Source: Dehalobacter sp. CP
GTDB taxonomy: Bacteria > Bacillota_B > Desulfitobacteriia > Desulfitobacteriales > Syntrophobotulaceae
DNA length: 64,000 nucleotides
Assembly (NCBI GenBank): GCA_009910795.1
Contig: VMEE01000081.1
Span: forward strand, 1 to 64,000
Reading direction: 5' to 3'
Shown here: one piece after another, positions 34,400 to 43,637 of the stretch
Numbering within the stretch: the first letter of the stretch is position 1
Layout: every line of letters starts with the position of its first letter
Notes under the pieces: model-generated
The model's database searches: none
What the model was told of the DNA's origin: nothing
Seen by the model: the letters and a program-made list of their open reading frames with translations, nothing else
Program-made: the position numbers and the translations under genes

Positions 34400-36130
34400 A
34401 TGACCGATTTTTTTGCAGCAACGAATTACATAGCGGCCCTGGTGGATGAATTGTACCAACTGGGCGTAAGGGAAGTTGTGATCAGCCCGGGATCACGTTC
34501 TACCCCGCTGGCAATTTTATTCAGTGAGCATCAATTTGAGATTTATGTCAGTATTGACGAACGTTCCGCAGCCTTCTTTGCACTCGGGGCAGCCAAAGAA
34601 ATGCAGAGACCCGTCGTGCTGGTTTGTACATCAGGATCTGCTGCAGCGCACTATTTGCCGGCCCTGGTAGAAGCCAAATATTCCAGGGTTCCGCTGATTG
34701 TTCTGACGGCCGACCGGCCGCCCGAACTGCGTCAGGCTGGAGCGCCCCAAACCATTGATCAGGCTAGGATTTACGGAGAGTATGCGCGTTTTTTTGAGGA
34801 ACTGGCATTACCCGAAGAAGATGAGCGGATGTACCGCTATGCCAGGGCAGTTATGCAAAAAGCTTACGGCAGCGCCATGACGGGAAGCTTTGGCGTGTCC
34901 CACGTGAATATCCCGCTGCGTGAACCATTGGTGCCGGATTTAAGCAAACTTGATTTTACAGCAGGCCGCCACAGAGATGCTTTTAGACTTCATAGAGAAC
35001 CTTTCAGCCTCAACGGCCCGTCTTCGTATCCGCATCCTGCCGAGCCTTTGGAAGTTCATCCGAAATTTGATGCAGCATTCAGCAATAAAAACGGAATCAT
35101 TGTTTGCGGCGGCGACGCGTATGCCGACTATCATACAGAGGTACTGGCCCTGGCGGCGCGTTTGAAAGCGCCTGTACTTGCTGATCCGCTGTCCAATTTC
35201 CGCAGCTTCTCAAGCGAGATCATTTTGGATAGTTACCAGGCGTTTCTGAAAGACGATGCGGTGAAAGACGAATTAAAACCTGAATATGTCATCCAGTTTG
35301 GACAGACACCTGTGTCGAAAAGCCTTCAGCAGTATTTGGCCCGGCATCAGGATGCACTATTTGTCCAGGCCGATGCAGTATTTGACTATCGTAACCCGGC
35401 ACTTTCCACGAACCATTATGTACTGGCTTCACCTAAGCTTTTTGCAGCATCGGTCAAAACCAAAAACAGCAGCCGGGAATATCTGGATAGGTGGCTCATT
35501 TACCAACAAAGAATGCGGGTGCAGCTAAGACAAGCCAGACAGGAAAAAGGACTGTTTGAAGGGACTTTGATTCAAAGGCTTCAAGATCTTCTGCCTCAGG
35601 AATCCAGGCTTTTTGCAGCCAACAGTATGGCCGTCCGCGATGTTGATGATTTTCTGGAGACCCGCGCGCAAAACCTAAAGGTACTTGGAAACAGAGGTGC
35701 CAATGGAATCGACGGCATGGTTTCCACAGCTCTTGGTATAGCGGCTGCCGGTAAACCGACGGTGCTGCTGACCGGCGATATTGCACTTTTCCATGATTTA
35801 AACGGGCTTCAGATCGCCAAGAATCACCCGTTGGATCTGACCATCCTATTGTTCAACAACAATGGTGGAGGGATTTTCCGGTACTTGCCCCAGAGCCGGG
35901 GAGAATATTTTGAAACGCTGTTCTTAACCCCCCCGGGCTTGGATTTTTCTGCGTTAACTGCTCTGTATGGCATCGCTTACTTTGAACCGAAAAATTATGA
36001 AGAATTTGAGCGCAGTTTCCAAGCAGCTCAGAACACGGAAGGCATCAAGCTTATTGAAGTAAAAATAGATCTGGAGTTAAGCAAGGAGCTGCATGACAAG
36101 TATACCCGGCTGCCGTCAGAAAATGACTAA
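34400..36130 (+). CDS. menD: 2-succinyl-5-enolpyruvyl-6-hydroxy-3-cyclohexene-1-carboxylate synthase
   Basis: 576 residues from ATG 34400. The ThDP enzyme pattern is complete: [14 protein letters not shown] at the N-terminus, [11 protein letters not shown] (with the catalytic Glu region), [27 protein letters not shown], and the ThDP/Mg motif [13 protein letters not shown] with NNGGGIF. MenD couples isochorismate with 2-oxoglutarate to SEPHCHC. Notably, 2-oxoglutarate is the product of the icd gene just upstream. Confidence 0.95.
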   Translation: MTDFFAATNYIAALVDELYQLGVREVVISPGSRSTPLAILFSEHQFEIYVSIDERSAAFFALGAAKEMQRPVVLVCTSGSAAAHYLPALVEAKYSRVPLIVLTADRPPELRQAGAPQTIDQARIYGEYARFFEELALPEEDERMYRYARAVMQKAYGSAMTGSFGVSHVNIPLREPLVPDLSKLDFTAGRHRDAFRLHREPFSLNGPSSYPHPAEPLEVHPKFDAAFSNKNGIIVCGGDAYADYHTEVLALAARLKAPVLADPLSNFRSFSSEIILDSYQAFLKDDAVKDELKPEYVIQFGQTPVSKSLQQYLARHQDALFVQADAVFDYRNPALSTNHYVLASPKLFAASVKTKNSSREYLDRWLIYQQRMRVQLRQARQEKGLFEGTLIQRLQDLLPQESRLFAANSMAVRDVDDFLETRAQNLKVLGNRGANGIDGMVSTALGIAAAGKPTVLLTGDIALFHDLNGLQIAKNHPLDLTILLFNNNGGGIFRYLPQSRGEYFETLFLTPPGLDFSALTALYGIAYFEPKNYEEFERSFQAAQNTEGIKLIEVKIDLELSKELHDKYTRLPSEND

Positions 36131-36145
36131 GGTGGATGATAGGAA

Positions 36146-36943
36146 ATGAGGATCACCGCAAACGGTCTAAACATTCACCTTGAAGTACGGGGAACCGGGA
36201 AACCAGTCGTTTGTTTGCACGGCTTTTCAGAGAACCTTGGTACCTGGGACGACATTGATCTGGCCGGCTTCCGGTTGATTCTGGTGGATCTGCCCGGACA
36301 CGGCAGTACTGAAAAACCGTTTGCCCTTCAGCCTTACAGACTTCCCACGCTGCTGGAAACGCTGCATGATCTGACGCAGCAGTTAGAGCTGGTGCAGTAC
36401 AGCGTGATAGGGTACTCGATGGGTGGACGGATTGCGCTGGCCTATGCTTTACAATATCCCCAGGAAATCGCTAAACTTATCATGGAAAGCGCTTCCTATG
36501 GGGAATGCGGTGAGCTCAGCAGAGAGAAGCGGCGCAAAGATGATGCCGTGCTGGCCGAAGATATCCGGCAGAACGGGATCGAATGGTTTGAAAGCTATTG
36601 GTCGGGTTTGGAACTTTTCAAAACACAAGCCCGGCTTCCCGAGAAAGTTCGAGCACAAATCAGGCAGCGCCGCCTGCAAAATGAACCATATGCGCTTGCT
36701 AATACACTGCTGGGGAGCGGTCAGGGAACGTTTCCCTGTCTGAAAGATCGGGTGGCCGAATTGACGATGCCCGTTCTCTTTATCAGCGGCGAACTTGACC
36801 CGAAATACCAGAAAATCAGCCGGGAGTTCAGTCATTTAAATGCCAGGATCATCCGGCAGACCATTTCCGGGGCCGGGCATAATACGCATCTGGAAGACCC
36901 GCAGACTTTTCGGGCGGTCGTTAGCGAGTTCCTAAGCGCTTGA
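36146..36943 (+). CDS. menH: SHCHC synthase, alpha/beta hydrolase
   Basis: 265 residues from ATG 36146, 15 bases after menD. Alpha/beta-hydrolase features are the oxyanion loop LHGFSENLGTWD, VDLPGHGSTEKP, nucleophile elbow GYSMGGRIAL (Ser), ISGELDPKY with the acid, and GAGHNTHLEDP with the catalytic His. MenH removes pyruvate from SEPHCHC to give SHCHC. The position between menD and menB supports the call over a general hydrolase. Confidence 0.9.
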   Translation: MRITANGLNIHLEVRGTGKPVVCLHGFSENLGTWDDIDLAGFRLILVDLPGHGSTEKPFALQPYRLPTLLETLHDLTQQLELVQYSVIGYSMGGRIALAYALQYPQEIAKLIMESASYGECGELSREKRRKDDAVLAEDIRQNGIEWFESYWSGLELFKTQARLPEKVRAQIRQRRLQNEPYALANTLLGSGQGTFPCLKDRVAELTMPVLFISGELDPKYQKISREFSHLNARIIRQTISGAGHNTHLEDPQTFRAVVSEFLSA

Positions 36944-37039
36944 TGCTTTAGATGAAAATACGGAGAGACGTAATAAGAATTCGGAAAAAAGAATATGAAC
37001 TCGGAGAAAAAGAATACGATATTTTAGGGAGGTTATTCA

Positions 37040-37882
37040 ATGAGCACATTTCCGTGGGAAAAACTCAGCCGTAGCTATGAGGATATTATTTATGAGACAT
37101 ACAGCGGAATCGCCAAGATTACCATCAACCGCCCGGAAGTCCGCAATGCTTTCCGCCCCAAAACGATTATGGAACTGATTGATGCTTTTTCGATTGCCCG
37201 GGAGGATGAAAATATAGGAGTGATTATTTTGACCGGTGCTAATCACGGTCAGGGCCAGGAAAAAGAAGCATTCTGCTCCGGCGGTGACCAAAAGGTGCGT
37301 GGTCATGGCGGTTATGTCGGTGACGATCAGATTCCGCGTCTAAATGTACTGGATCTACAGCGTTTAATCCGCATCATTCCTAAACCGGTGATCGCAATGG
37401 TCAATGGGTTTGCGATTGGCGGCGGCCATGTTCTGCATATTGTCTGCGATTTGACGATTGCGTCGGAGAACGCCAAATTCGGCCAGACCGGACCAAAGGT
37501 TGGTTCTTTTGACGCCGGCTACGGTGCAGGCTATCTGGCTCGCATCATCGGCCAGAAGAAAGCCCGCGAGATCTGGTATCTCTGCCGTCAATATACGGCT
37601 AAGGAAGCCCTGGAGATGGGACTCGTTAATACAGTCGTCCCGTTTGAGCGGCTTGAAGAGGAGACCGTGAAATGGGCGCAGGAAATCTTGCAGCATTCCC
37701 CGACGGCCCTTCGCTTCCTGAAAGCAGCTTTCAATGCAGATACGGACGGCCTCGCCGGACTGCAGCAGCTGGCCGGGGATGCAACGCTGTTGTTCTATAC
37801 CACAGACGAAGCCAAAGAGGGCAGAGACGCTTTTAAAGAAAAACGCGAGCCCGATTTCAAAAAGTTCCCGAAATTCCCCTGA
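37040..37882 (+). CDS. menB: 1,4-dihydroxy-2-naphthoyl-CoA synthase
   Basis: 280 residues from ATG 37040 (AGGGAGG upstream). Crotonase-fold signatures are [63 protein letters not shown] and the C-terminal [15 protein letters not shown] shared by MenB proteins. It closes the naphthoate ring from o-succinylbenzoyl-CoA. It is part of the men operon after menH. Confidence 0.95.
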   Translation: MSTFPWEKLSRSYEDIIYETYSGIAKITINRPEVRNAFRPKTIMELIDAFSIAREDENIGVIILTGANHGQGQEKEAFCSGGDQKVRGHGGYVGDDQIPRLNVLDLQRLIRIIPKPVIAMVNGFAIGGGHVLHIVCDLTIASENAKFGQTGPKVGSFDAGYGAGYLARIIGQKKAREIWYLCRQYTAKEALEMGLVNTVVPFERLEEETVKWAQEILQHSPTALRFLKAAFNADTDGLAGLQQLAGDATLLFYTTDEAKEGRDAFKEKREPDFKKFPKFP

Positions 37883-37974
37883 TCCGGCAGGATATTACGA
37901 ACACCTACCCCAAATAATGTAATACACGATCTGTATGGATGGAATTAAGGATTTAATAGAGAGCATGGATTAAG

Positions 37975-39420
37975 ATGAATTGGTTAAAAAGGCAAGCCCT
38001 TGAAAAACCGGATAAAAAATTTATCAACGGCCTGACATTCCGGGACGTGTTCGAACGCGTGAGCTTACTTTCGGTAAGGCTTTTGCCGCATGTCAAAAAA
38101 CAAAAAAGGGTAGCGCTCCTTTCGAATAATTCTGAACAAATGGTGTTGTTTTTTCTGGCCTTACAGCTGCTTCAAAAAGAAGTATTGATGCTGAATACAC
38201 GCTTGACCGCGGAAGAAATCGGCATACAAGTAAAAACCCTGGATATTCAGCTGATCTTGGCCCAGGATGATCTGGCTGCCGTCAATTTCAGCCAGTCATT
38301 TCCGGCCGGAGTGAAGTCATTTTCAGATGTAGTTGGGGATGATGTTACGGATGGTGTAAAGGCTGTTGCAGAACAAAATGCTTCAGAAGCATGCAGCGAA
38401 TTTGATCCGGCCGCGGATCTTAACCCGGAACAAATTGCAGTCATTATGAATACGAGCGCCACGACCGGAGAATTCAAATCTGTTCCGCTGCGCTGGAAAC
38501 AGTTTGCTGCCCATGTTAAGGCTTCTCAAAAAAGCCTCGGAGTCACAGAAGAAGATAACTGGCTGATGATTCTGCCGTTGTATCATATCAGCGCCTTAAT
38601 GATTCTGCTGCGCAGTTTATACAACGGGACAGCGGTAACGTTGCTGGAAAGCTTTCGGGAAGAAGAAACATTAAACCTGGTTCAGGAAGGACAAGTCAAT
38701 ATGATGTCGGTTGTTCCGACCATGCTGAACAGAATCATTGACCGGATTGACAGGCATTGCTTGAGAGTGGTGCTTATAGGGGGGGAGTTCATACCTCGTC
38801 CCTTGGTTAAAAAATGTATGGTCAGGCAGATCCCTATCTATAAAACGTATGGCATGACGGAAACTGCCAGCCAATCAGCAACCTTTTCCGTTCTTCAATA
38901 CCCGGATAAGCTTGATTCAGTTGGCCTTCCGCTGGACTCAGTGGAAATCCTGATCAAGAATCCAGGGCCTGACGGCAGCGGGGAAGTCCTGATTCAGAGT
39001 CCCATGGTTATGGACGGATATCTTGGCCGGGAAACGATCTCTGGATTTTTCCCTACGGAAGATATTGGTTATTTGGATCCAGACGGTTTCCTGTATATTC
39101 TCGACCGTCGTAAAAACATGATCATTTCAGGCGGGGAAAATATTTATCCACGGGAAATTGAAAATATACTCTACGCGCACCCTGGGATCAAAGAATGCGC
39201 TGTCATCGGAAGAAAAGATCCCAAGTGGGGACAGGTACCTGTCTTATTTGCAGTATCTTCATTAAACGAAGAAGAGATCAGGGACTATCTGTCTCCAAGA
39301 CTCGCCCGCTATAAACTTCCCAGCGAGATCATCTTTTTGGCTGAACTTCCCCGGAATGCCATGGGAAAGGTCCGTCACAAGGCGCTGGAAGATATGCTGG
39401 CCGGGGGAGGAAACCCATGA
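37975..39420 (+). CDS. menE: o-Succinylbenzoate-CoA ligase
   Basis: 481 residues from ATG 37975. The ANL adenylating-enzyme motifs are NTSATTGEFKSVPLRW (phosphate loop), KTYGMTETASQ (A5), DIGYLDPDGFLYILDRRKNMIISGGENIYPREIE (A7-A8, read in parts), and the A10 lysine in LPRNAMGKVRHKAL. It activates o-succinylbenzoate to its CoA ester. Its stop overlaps the menC start by four bases (ATGA), showing tight coupling. Confidence 0.93.
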   Translation: MNWLKRQALEKPDKKFINGLTFRDVFERVSLLSVRLLPHVKKQKRVALLSNNSEQMVLFFLALQLLQKEVLMLNTRLTAEEIGIQVKTLDIQLILAQDDLAAVNFSQSFPAGVKSFSDVVGDDVTDGVKAVAEQNASEACSEFDPAADLNPEQIAVIMNTSATTGEFKSVPLRWKQFAAHVKASQKSLGVTEEDNWLMILPLYHISALMILLRSLYNGTAVTLLESFREEETLNLVQEGQVNMMSVVPTMLNRIIDRIDRHCLRVVLIGGEFIPRPLVKKCMVRQIPIYKTYGMTETASQSATFSVLQYPDKLDSVGLPLDSVEILIKNPGPDGSGEVLIQSPMVMDGYLGRETISGFFPTEDIGYLDPDGFLYILDRRKNMIISGGENIYPREIENILYAHPGIKECAVIGRKDPKWGQVPVLFAVSSLNEEEIRDYLSPRLARYKLPSEIIFLAELPRNAMGKVRHKALEDMLAGGGNP

Positions 39421-40520
39421 TCATAAAAAAAACAGAGCTGTTCCTTTTGGACATGCCTTTAAAGTTTACCTTTAAAACATCTCAGACCAGTCTGGACCGC
39501 CGGGAAACGATCATTCTTAAAGTCACAGACGAATCCGGGAATACCGGCTATGGCGAAGTTGTCGCTTTCTCTGATCCTTTTTATACTTCGGAAACGCTTG
39601 CCGATGCCAAACGCCTTCTGCTGGAAATTTATCTTCCGCGGCTGCTGCAGGAAGAGATTGTACATCCTTTCGACATTCATGCCTGGCTGGACAAAGCTTA
39701 CCCGATGACAGGTGCCGGGGTTGAAAATGCGTTGCTGGACTTGTACGCGAGGCGTCAGGATATCCCTGTCATGGCGGCTGTATTTCAGGAGGAGACAAAT
39801 ACGCAGATTGAGGCGGGTATGGTTCTGGGAGATATGGATAGCGCCGGCCTGTTAAAACAGATTGAACAGTACCTGCAGGAAGGTTACGTCCGTTTTAAAA
39901 TAAAGATCAAACCGCAGGACGGTTTTGCCAAACTCAACATGATCAGAACTGCCTATCCCTATCTCAAACTGCTGGCGGATGCCAACAGAAGCTTTCGCTC
40001 CGAGCACATTCCCGAATTAATGAAAATCGACGGTCTTGGTTTGCTGTGTCTGGAGGAACCTTTGGCTGAAGCGGAACTGACGGACTATCAGAAACTTCAG
40101 GCAGAAATGCAGACGCCTGTCTGTCTGGATGAAAGCATTTTAAGTGTAGCTGATCTGGAGAAGGCAATTGAATTAAAAGCCTGCCGCGCCTTGAGCATCA
40201 AGACCGGCCGGGTTGGCGGCCTGTTTTATGTCAGGAAGATGATTGAGCTTTGCCGGAAGCATCATATCTACTATTGGATCGGGAGTATGGTGGAAAGCGG
40301 AATTTCGAAAATACTGCACGTCCATTTGGCAAGTCTGAAGGATACCTATATTCCTGGAGATTTGTCACCGTCCCAGCGCTATTTTCCACAGGATATCATT
40401 CGGCCTGAGGTCACGGTTCAAAACGGCAGGATTGAAGTACCCCGGGGTCCGGGATTGGGAATTGCTGTCGATGAAAATGTCCTGGCTGATTATACCGTTG
40501 AGCATCACATATTCGCTTAG
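39417..40520 (+). CDS. menC: o-Succinylbenzoate synthase
   Basis: 367 residues from ATG 39417, overlapping menE. Enolase-superfamily residues are the KxK motif in RFKIKIKP, metal ligands in LLADANRSF, LEEPLAEAE and CLDESIL, and the second-base Lys in LSIKTGRVGG. It dehydrates SHCHC to o-succinylbenzoate. The order menF-D-H-B-E-C lacks only menA/menG-type late steps in this window. Confidence 0.93.
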   Translation: MIIKKTELFLLDMPLKFTFKTSQTSLDRRETIILKVTDESGNTGYGEVVAFSDPFYTSETLADAKRLLLEIYLPRLLQEEIVHPFDIHAWLDKAYPMTGAGVENALLDLYARRQDIPVMAAVFQEETNTQIEAGMVLGDMDSAGLLKQIEQYLQEGYVRFKIKIKPQDGFAKLNMIRTAYPYLKLLADANRSFRSEHIPELMKIDGLGLLCLEEPLAEAELTDYQKLQAEMQTPVCLDESILSVADLEKAIELKACRALSIKTGRVGGLFYVRKMIELCRKHHIYYWIGSMVESGISKILHVHLASLKDTYIPGDLSPSQRYFPQDIIRPEVTVQNGRIEVPRGPGLGIAVDENVLADYTVEHHIFA

Positions 40521-40549
40521 CAGCGTGCGCGGGAAAGGAGGGCCACTTG

Positions 40550-40939
40550 ATGGAGAACCAGAAATACCTGATGGATTACCTGAATATTGAATATATACAG
40601 TATAAGGACAATACGTTTGAAGCCAAGATGAATTTAACGGCTTTTCATAGCCAGCCTTATGGCATATTGCATGGCGGGGCAACCATTGCTTTGGGAGAAT
40701 CGGCTGCAGGATATGCCTCCAACCAGCTGCTGGACAATAGCCAGGTTGCTGTGGGCCAGAATATTACGGCAAATCATATGAAAGCAAAAAACATAGAAGG
40801 CTATATCCTCGCGAAAGGCAGACTGCTGCATCAGGGAAAAACATCTCATGTCTGGTTGATTGAAATGCTTGATGAAAAAGATGAGTTGATTTCCATAGTT
40901 ACCGTGACAAATGCGGTTATCAATTACAATAGAGTGTAA
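40550..40939 (+). CDS. menI: Hotdog-fold thioesterase, likely DHNA-CoA thioesterase
   Basis: 129 residues from ATG 40550 (AAAGGAGGG upstream; a TTG at 40547 abuts it). The PaaI-like hotdog pattern is seen in YGILHGGATIALGESAAGYAS with the catalytic acid in GESA, then GQNITANHMKAK and GRLLHQGKTSHVW. Its place at the end of the men operon points to hydrolysis of 1,4-dihydroxy-2-naphthoyl-CoA. The substrate is inferred from context. Confidence 0.83.
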   Translation: MENQKYLMDYLNIEYIQYKDNTFEAKMNLTAFHSQPYGILHGGATIALGESAAGYASNQLLDNSQVAVGQNITANHMKAKNIEGYILAKGRLLHQGKTSHVWLIEMLDEKDELISIVTVTNAVINYNRV

Positions 40940-40963
40940 AAAAGGCTGTTAAAGCCTTTTTTT
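40937..40963 (+). terminator. Intrinsic terminator closing the men operon
   Basis: AAAAAAGGCT, short loop GTTA, AAGCCTTTTTTT; it overlaps the menI stop codon. Confidence 0.85.
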
Positions 40964-41063
40964 AAAATATTATGAGGGTAGATCTGTATGCCACAATACC
41001 ACACTGGTCTAGCTATGGACGTCGAAATATTTGTGACCACTGTGCCTGTAATGGCGTATTTTT

Positions 41064-41129
41064 TTGACAAAGATTGTATAATGTGATAATCTTTTTATTA
41101 TAATCTACTAATTTAGTAATTTAGTAGAT
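41064..41129 (+). promoter_or_regulatory. Promoter with operator-like palindrome
   Basis: TTGACA (41064-41069), a 17-base spacer, TAATCT (41087-41092). Starting 10 bases further on, ATCTACTAA (41103-41111) and TTAGTAGAT (41121-41129) form an inverted repeat around the centre TTTAGTAAT. The position at or just after the transcription start fits a repressor operator or a 5' hairpin. Confidence 0.65.
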
Positions 41130-41185
41130 AAGTTGATATGAAAGAAATGATAAAATAAAATTTTGCTAAATTGGAGAGGTAACTT

Positions 41186-41665
41186 ATGAAGATTCCGACG
41201 ACGCTGAAACACAAACCTGTGATTGTATCGGAAGACTATGAACGGATTGACGGCAGAAATGCCTATGATTCTGACGCCAAAGGATTATCCCTGGGGCTGG
41301 CCCAGTGGAATGACAGGGGGAAGCTGGAGATATCCGCAAAGGTCTGGCGGTTCACCGGAGAAAAATGGTCAAGACAGTCCGAAGAGCTTCCGCTTCACCG
41401 TGTGATCGATCTTGCGATCCTGATTTGCAAATCGACACTTTATTTTCGTGAGGCCTACCGATATGAAAAAATGTATGATCCTGAGAAACCTGTCATTGAC
41501 AGGATCGGGCTGCAGGGAGATGCAATGACCGTAGCCGTGTGTATGGATAATCCGATGATTGAAGGAGACATCAAGCTGTTCAGGCAAGTACTCAGCAATG
41601 ACGATGAATTAATCGGAGAACGTTTGAGTACGCTTTCCAAACTGCTGAAGGAAATGGGGTATTAG
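41186..41665 (+). CDS. Conserved protein of unknown function (DUF6530-like)
   Basis: 159 residues from ATG 41186 (GGAGAGG upstream). It contains SEDYERIDGRNAYDSDAK, LSLGLAQWNDRG, SAKVWRFTGEKWSRQSEELPLHRVIDL and a helical C-terminus (RLSTLSKLLKEMG). I recall this pattern as a small uncharacterised Firmicute family, with no catalytic motif evident. It is four bases from the GIY-YIG-like gene, so the two are cotranscribed, under the promoter/palindrome upstream. Confidence 0.75.
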   Translation: MKIPTTLKHKPVIVSEDYERIDGRNAYDSDAKGLSLGLAQWNDRGKLEISAKVWRFTGEKWSRQSEELPLHRVIDLAILICKSTLYFREAYRYEKMYDPEKPVIDRIGLQGDAMTVAVCMDNPMIEGDIKLFRQVLSNDDELIGERLSTLSKLLKEMGY

Positions 41666-41668
41666 ACG

Positions 41669-42022
41669 ATGGCGGGTACATCCGACCGGAAGAGGGAGCT
41701 CCGCAATGAATATAAGGAACGGAAAACTTCCGGTGGAGCTTTTATGATTACCAATAATGAAAACGGCAGGTATGTTCTGCAGGGCGCTGTTAATATCAGG
41801 CGGTTCCAGAACCGTTTTGATTTTTCCAAAGATACCGGATCCTGTGTGCTGACAAAACTTCAACAGGAATGGAATGAATATGGGGCCAAGGCCTTTAAGT
41901 TTGAAATTCTGGAAGAAATCGAAATGAAAGATACCCAGACCATGAAGGAATTTGAAGAAGACCTTCAGCTTCTCGAAGAGATATGGGCGGAAAAGTTGGA
42001 TCCGAAACTAAGGATTCCCTGA
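41669..42022 (+). CDS. GIY-YIG-type nuclease-fold small protein
   Basis: 117 residues from ATG 41669. The N-terminal helix RKRELRNEYKERK leads into GGAFMITNNENGRYVLQGAVN, a degenerate GIY-YIG-like strand pair where the two signature tyrosine segments are mostly lost. QQEWNEYGAKAFKFEILEEI follows, matching small GIY-YIG family proteins of Firmicutes. The signature loss makes nuclease activity doubtful. Its 3' end overlaps the convergent membrane-protein gene by 15 bases. Confidence 0.65.
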   Translation: MAGTSDRKRELRNEYKERKTSGGAFMITNNENGRYVLQGAVNIRRFQNRFDFSKDTGSCVLTKLQQEWNEYGAKAFKFEILEEIEMKDTQTMKEFEEDLQLLEEIWAEKLDPKLRIP

Positions 42023-42577
42023 GGTATCCAATGCGGTATTTTTGGTATCCAAGGAATGATGTATATTGGAACCTTTGACCTGTGAGAAGGATGTATCCTT
42101 CTCACGGGCATTTGTTTTTTTAATCACAGTTGGGTTGGCTAACATTACAATGGTCTGAGAAGAAACTAAACCATGAAGAAGATGATTCCAGATTGCTGAA
42201 TAATACGTTTTCGTTAAGCGGAATTTTTTTAAGAAACCAACTTTCTGCCCACCTATAAGCGTGCCCAAAGAAAGCATAGAAATGACTGCTCCTTTTATCA
42301 AGTAATGATCTTTACCAGTTTTCTTAAGCGTATAAACTAAGGGAATTCCCCACAATGAGCCTATACCTAAATGTGCCAATTGACCTAATATGAAATTCTC
42401 GCGTCGTTTTGTTCTATACGGAGCTACAAATAATCCACCTGCTATATGACCATATAGTGTTTCAGTCTTCCCTGCCTTAAAAATCAATAAATTAGATACA
42501 TCCATAGCAATCGTTCCAATTAAACCTCCTAGAAGGCCAATGATAATTGTATCTTTGCTCCTGCCTATTTTTAGCAT
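42008..42577 (-). CDS. Membrane protein of unknown function
   Basis: 189 residues from ATG 42577 (AAGGAG upstream). Three or four hydrophobic stretches lie near residues 12-33, 65-85, 97-110 and 130-150. The last 35 residues are polar and overlap both the hairpin terminator of the opposite-strand operon and the end of the GIY-YIG gene, so the tail may be a recent extension. I do not recognise the family; neighbours give no hint of function. Confidence 0.7.
   Translation of the reverse strand: MLKIGRSKDTIIIGLLGGLIGTIAMDVSNLLIFKAGKTETLYGHIAGGLFVAPYRTKRRENFILGQLAHLGIGSLWGIPLVYTLKKTGKDHYLIKGAVISMLSLGTLIGGQKVGFLKKFRLTKTYYSAIWNHLLHGLVSSQTIVMLANPTVIKKTNAREKDTSFSQVKGSNIHHSLDTKNTALDTSGNP
42082..42121 (+). 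terminator. Terminator of the DUF6530/GIY-YIG operon
   Basis: GTGAGAAGGAT (42082-42092) pairs with ATCCTTCTCAC (42095-42105) around a two-base loop, followed by TTTGTTTTTTT. It lies within the 3' coding end of the opposite-strand gene. Confidence 0.7.
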
Positions 42578-42786
42578 TTAGAATACTCCTTTTTTATATA
42601 GAGTGCACTTATTTTGAGATTTTAGAATGGTATTTTTTACCGTTTAAAATGTTGCTATTCTGTCCGTTTCCTTTTTAACCTCGGCCCAGAAATTTTTTCT
42701 GACTGCAGCACTGACCATTGTCTTGATTATTCTAGTTATACTGATGATCAGAAGGACACGTATTTTACTGAAAAAATATACGCATA

Positions 42787-42813
42787 AAGCCTATGGCATA
42801 ACGCCATAGGCTT
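42787..42813 (-). terminator. Hairpin after the 42851-43351 gene
   Basis: AAGCCTATGGC, loop ATAAC, GCCATAGGCTT: a perfect 11-pair stem. On the minus strand a T-run (TTTTTT) begins about 10 bases later. The interval 42600-42780 between here and 42577 also has an open frame with a hydrophobic stretch (TIVLIILVILMIRR) but no start codon; it is too weak to call. Confidence 0.6.
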
Positions 42814-42850
42814 AAGACTTGTCTTATTACGATTCTTTTTTTATGAGGTT

Positions 42851-43351
42851 CTATTTATCCGTGTTGTCCTTGTTGTCGGTGCTGTCTTCGGTGGCTTGTA
42901 CTTCTACAGTTTGAGATTCAATTTGCTCTGGCACTGCAGCAGGGGATTCAGCCTGGTCCTCAGATACGATATCTTCAGCTGCGGCATTAACGGTGTTTGT
43001 ATTTACCACTGCGGGTTCAGCACGGACCACGGTTTCACTGTTAGAACATGAATGGAAGTATCCGGTGATTTTTTGATTGATGAGACCTGCACCATACAGG
43101 ACTACAGCAATGCCAAGGATGCTAAGCGGCTGGAAGATTCCGGGGAGCAGCTGACCGGGAATCAATTCCTTGGCGACCATTTCATATGGATAGCCTTGCG
43201 TGGTATACTGCGAAATGGTGTTGTTGAAATACACAACATTATTGACTAAAAGTGCAACAGCGATAACAGCTATAAAAGCAGAGGCGATATACATGAAAAT
43301 CGAACTTCTGGGGAGTTTTTTTCTTGCTTGGGATTTCTTTCGTAGTTTCAT
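42851..43351 (-). CDS. Membrane protein with acidic, Ala/Val-rich tail
   Basis: 166 residues from ATG 43351 (AAGGAGAAAT upstream). A basic N-terminus (KLRKKSQARKKLPR) precedes two membrane segments, about residues 20-43 and 73-95. The final 65 residues are hydrophilic, acidic and repetitive (AVVNTNTVNAAAEDIVSEDQ, EQIESQTVEVQ), probably unstructured. No known domain was recognised. The sequence composition suggests a small anchor or surface tail. Confidence 0.7.
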   Translation of the reverse strand: MKLRKKSQARKKLPRSSIFMYIASAFIAVIAVALLVNNVVYFNNTISQYTTQGYPYEMVAKELIPGQLLPGIFQPLSILGIAVVLYGAGLINQKITGYFHSCSNSETVVRAEPAVVNTNTVNAAAEDIVSEDQAESPAAVPEQIESQTVEVQATEDSTDNKDNTDK

Positions 43352-43637
43352 AAAGATATTTCTCCTTTTTGCCTGTCACGGCGTTAATTATTTTGCAGAC
43401 CTATATTTGTTTTGAAAATAAAGGTTCCTACTGATAATATAGACATTAATTCTTAAAATTATATTAGTGTAACTTACATTATCCATTTTTGATTTTATGC
43501 TGTATAATTGTACGAAGAGCCAAGCATCCTCATTGTCCCAATAGCATCAATTATCAGAGAATTATCAATGGGAAAAATCCGGGGTACCGTTTATAAGTAA
43601 AGGTTTTATTTAATTGGAAATAGTTGGGGGCATAAAC

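Noticed and set aside
42620..42813. Small hydrophobic ORF between two minus-strand genes
   Set aside because: The frame has no ATG, GTG or TTG start and no ribosome site before the hydrophobic stretch; at best a worn fragment.
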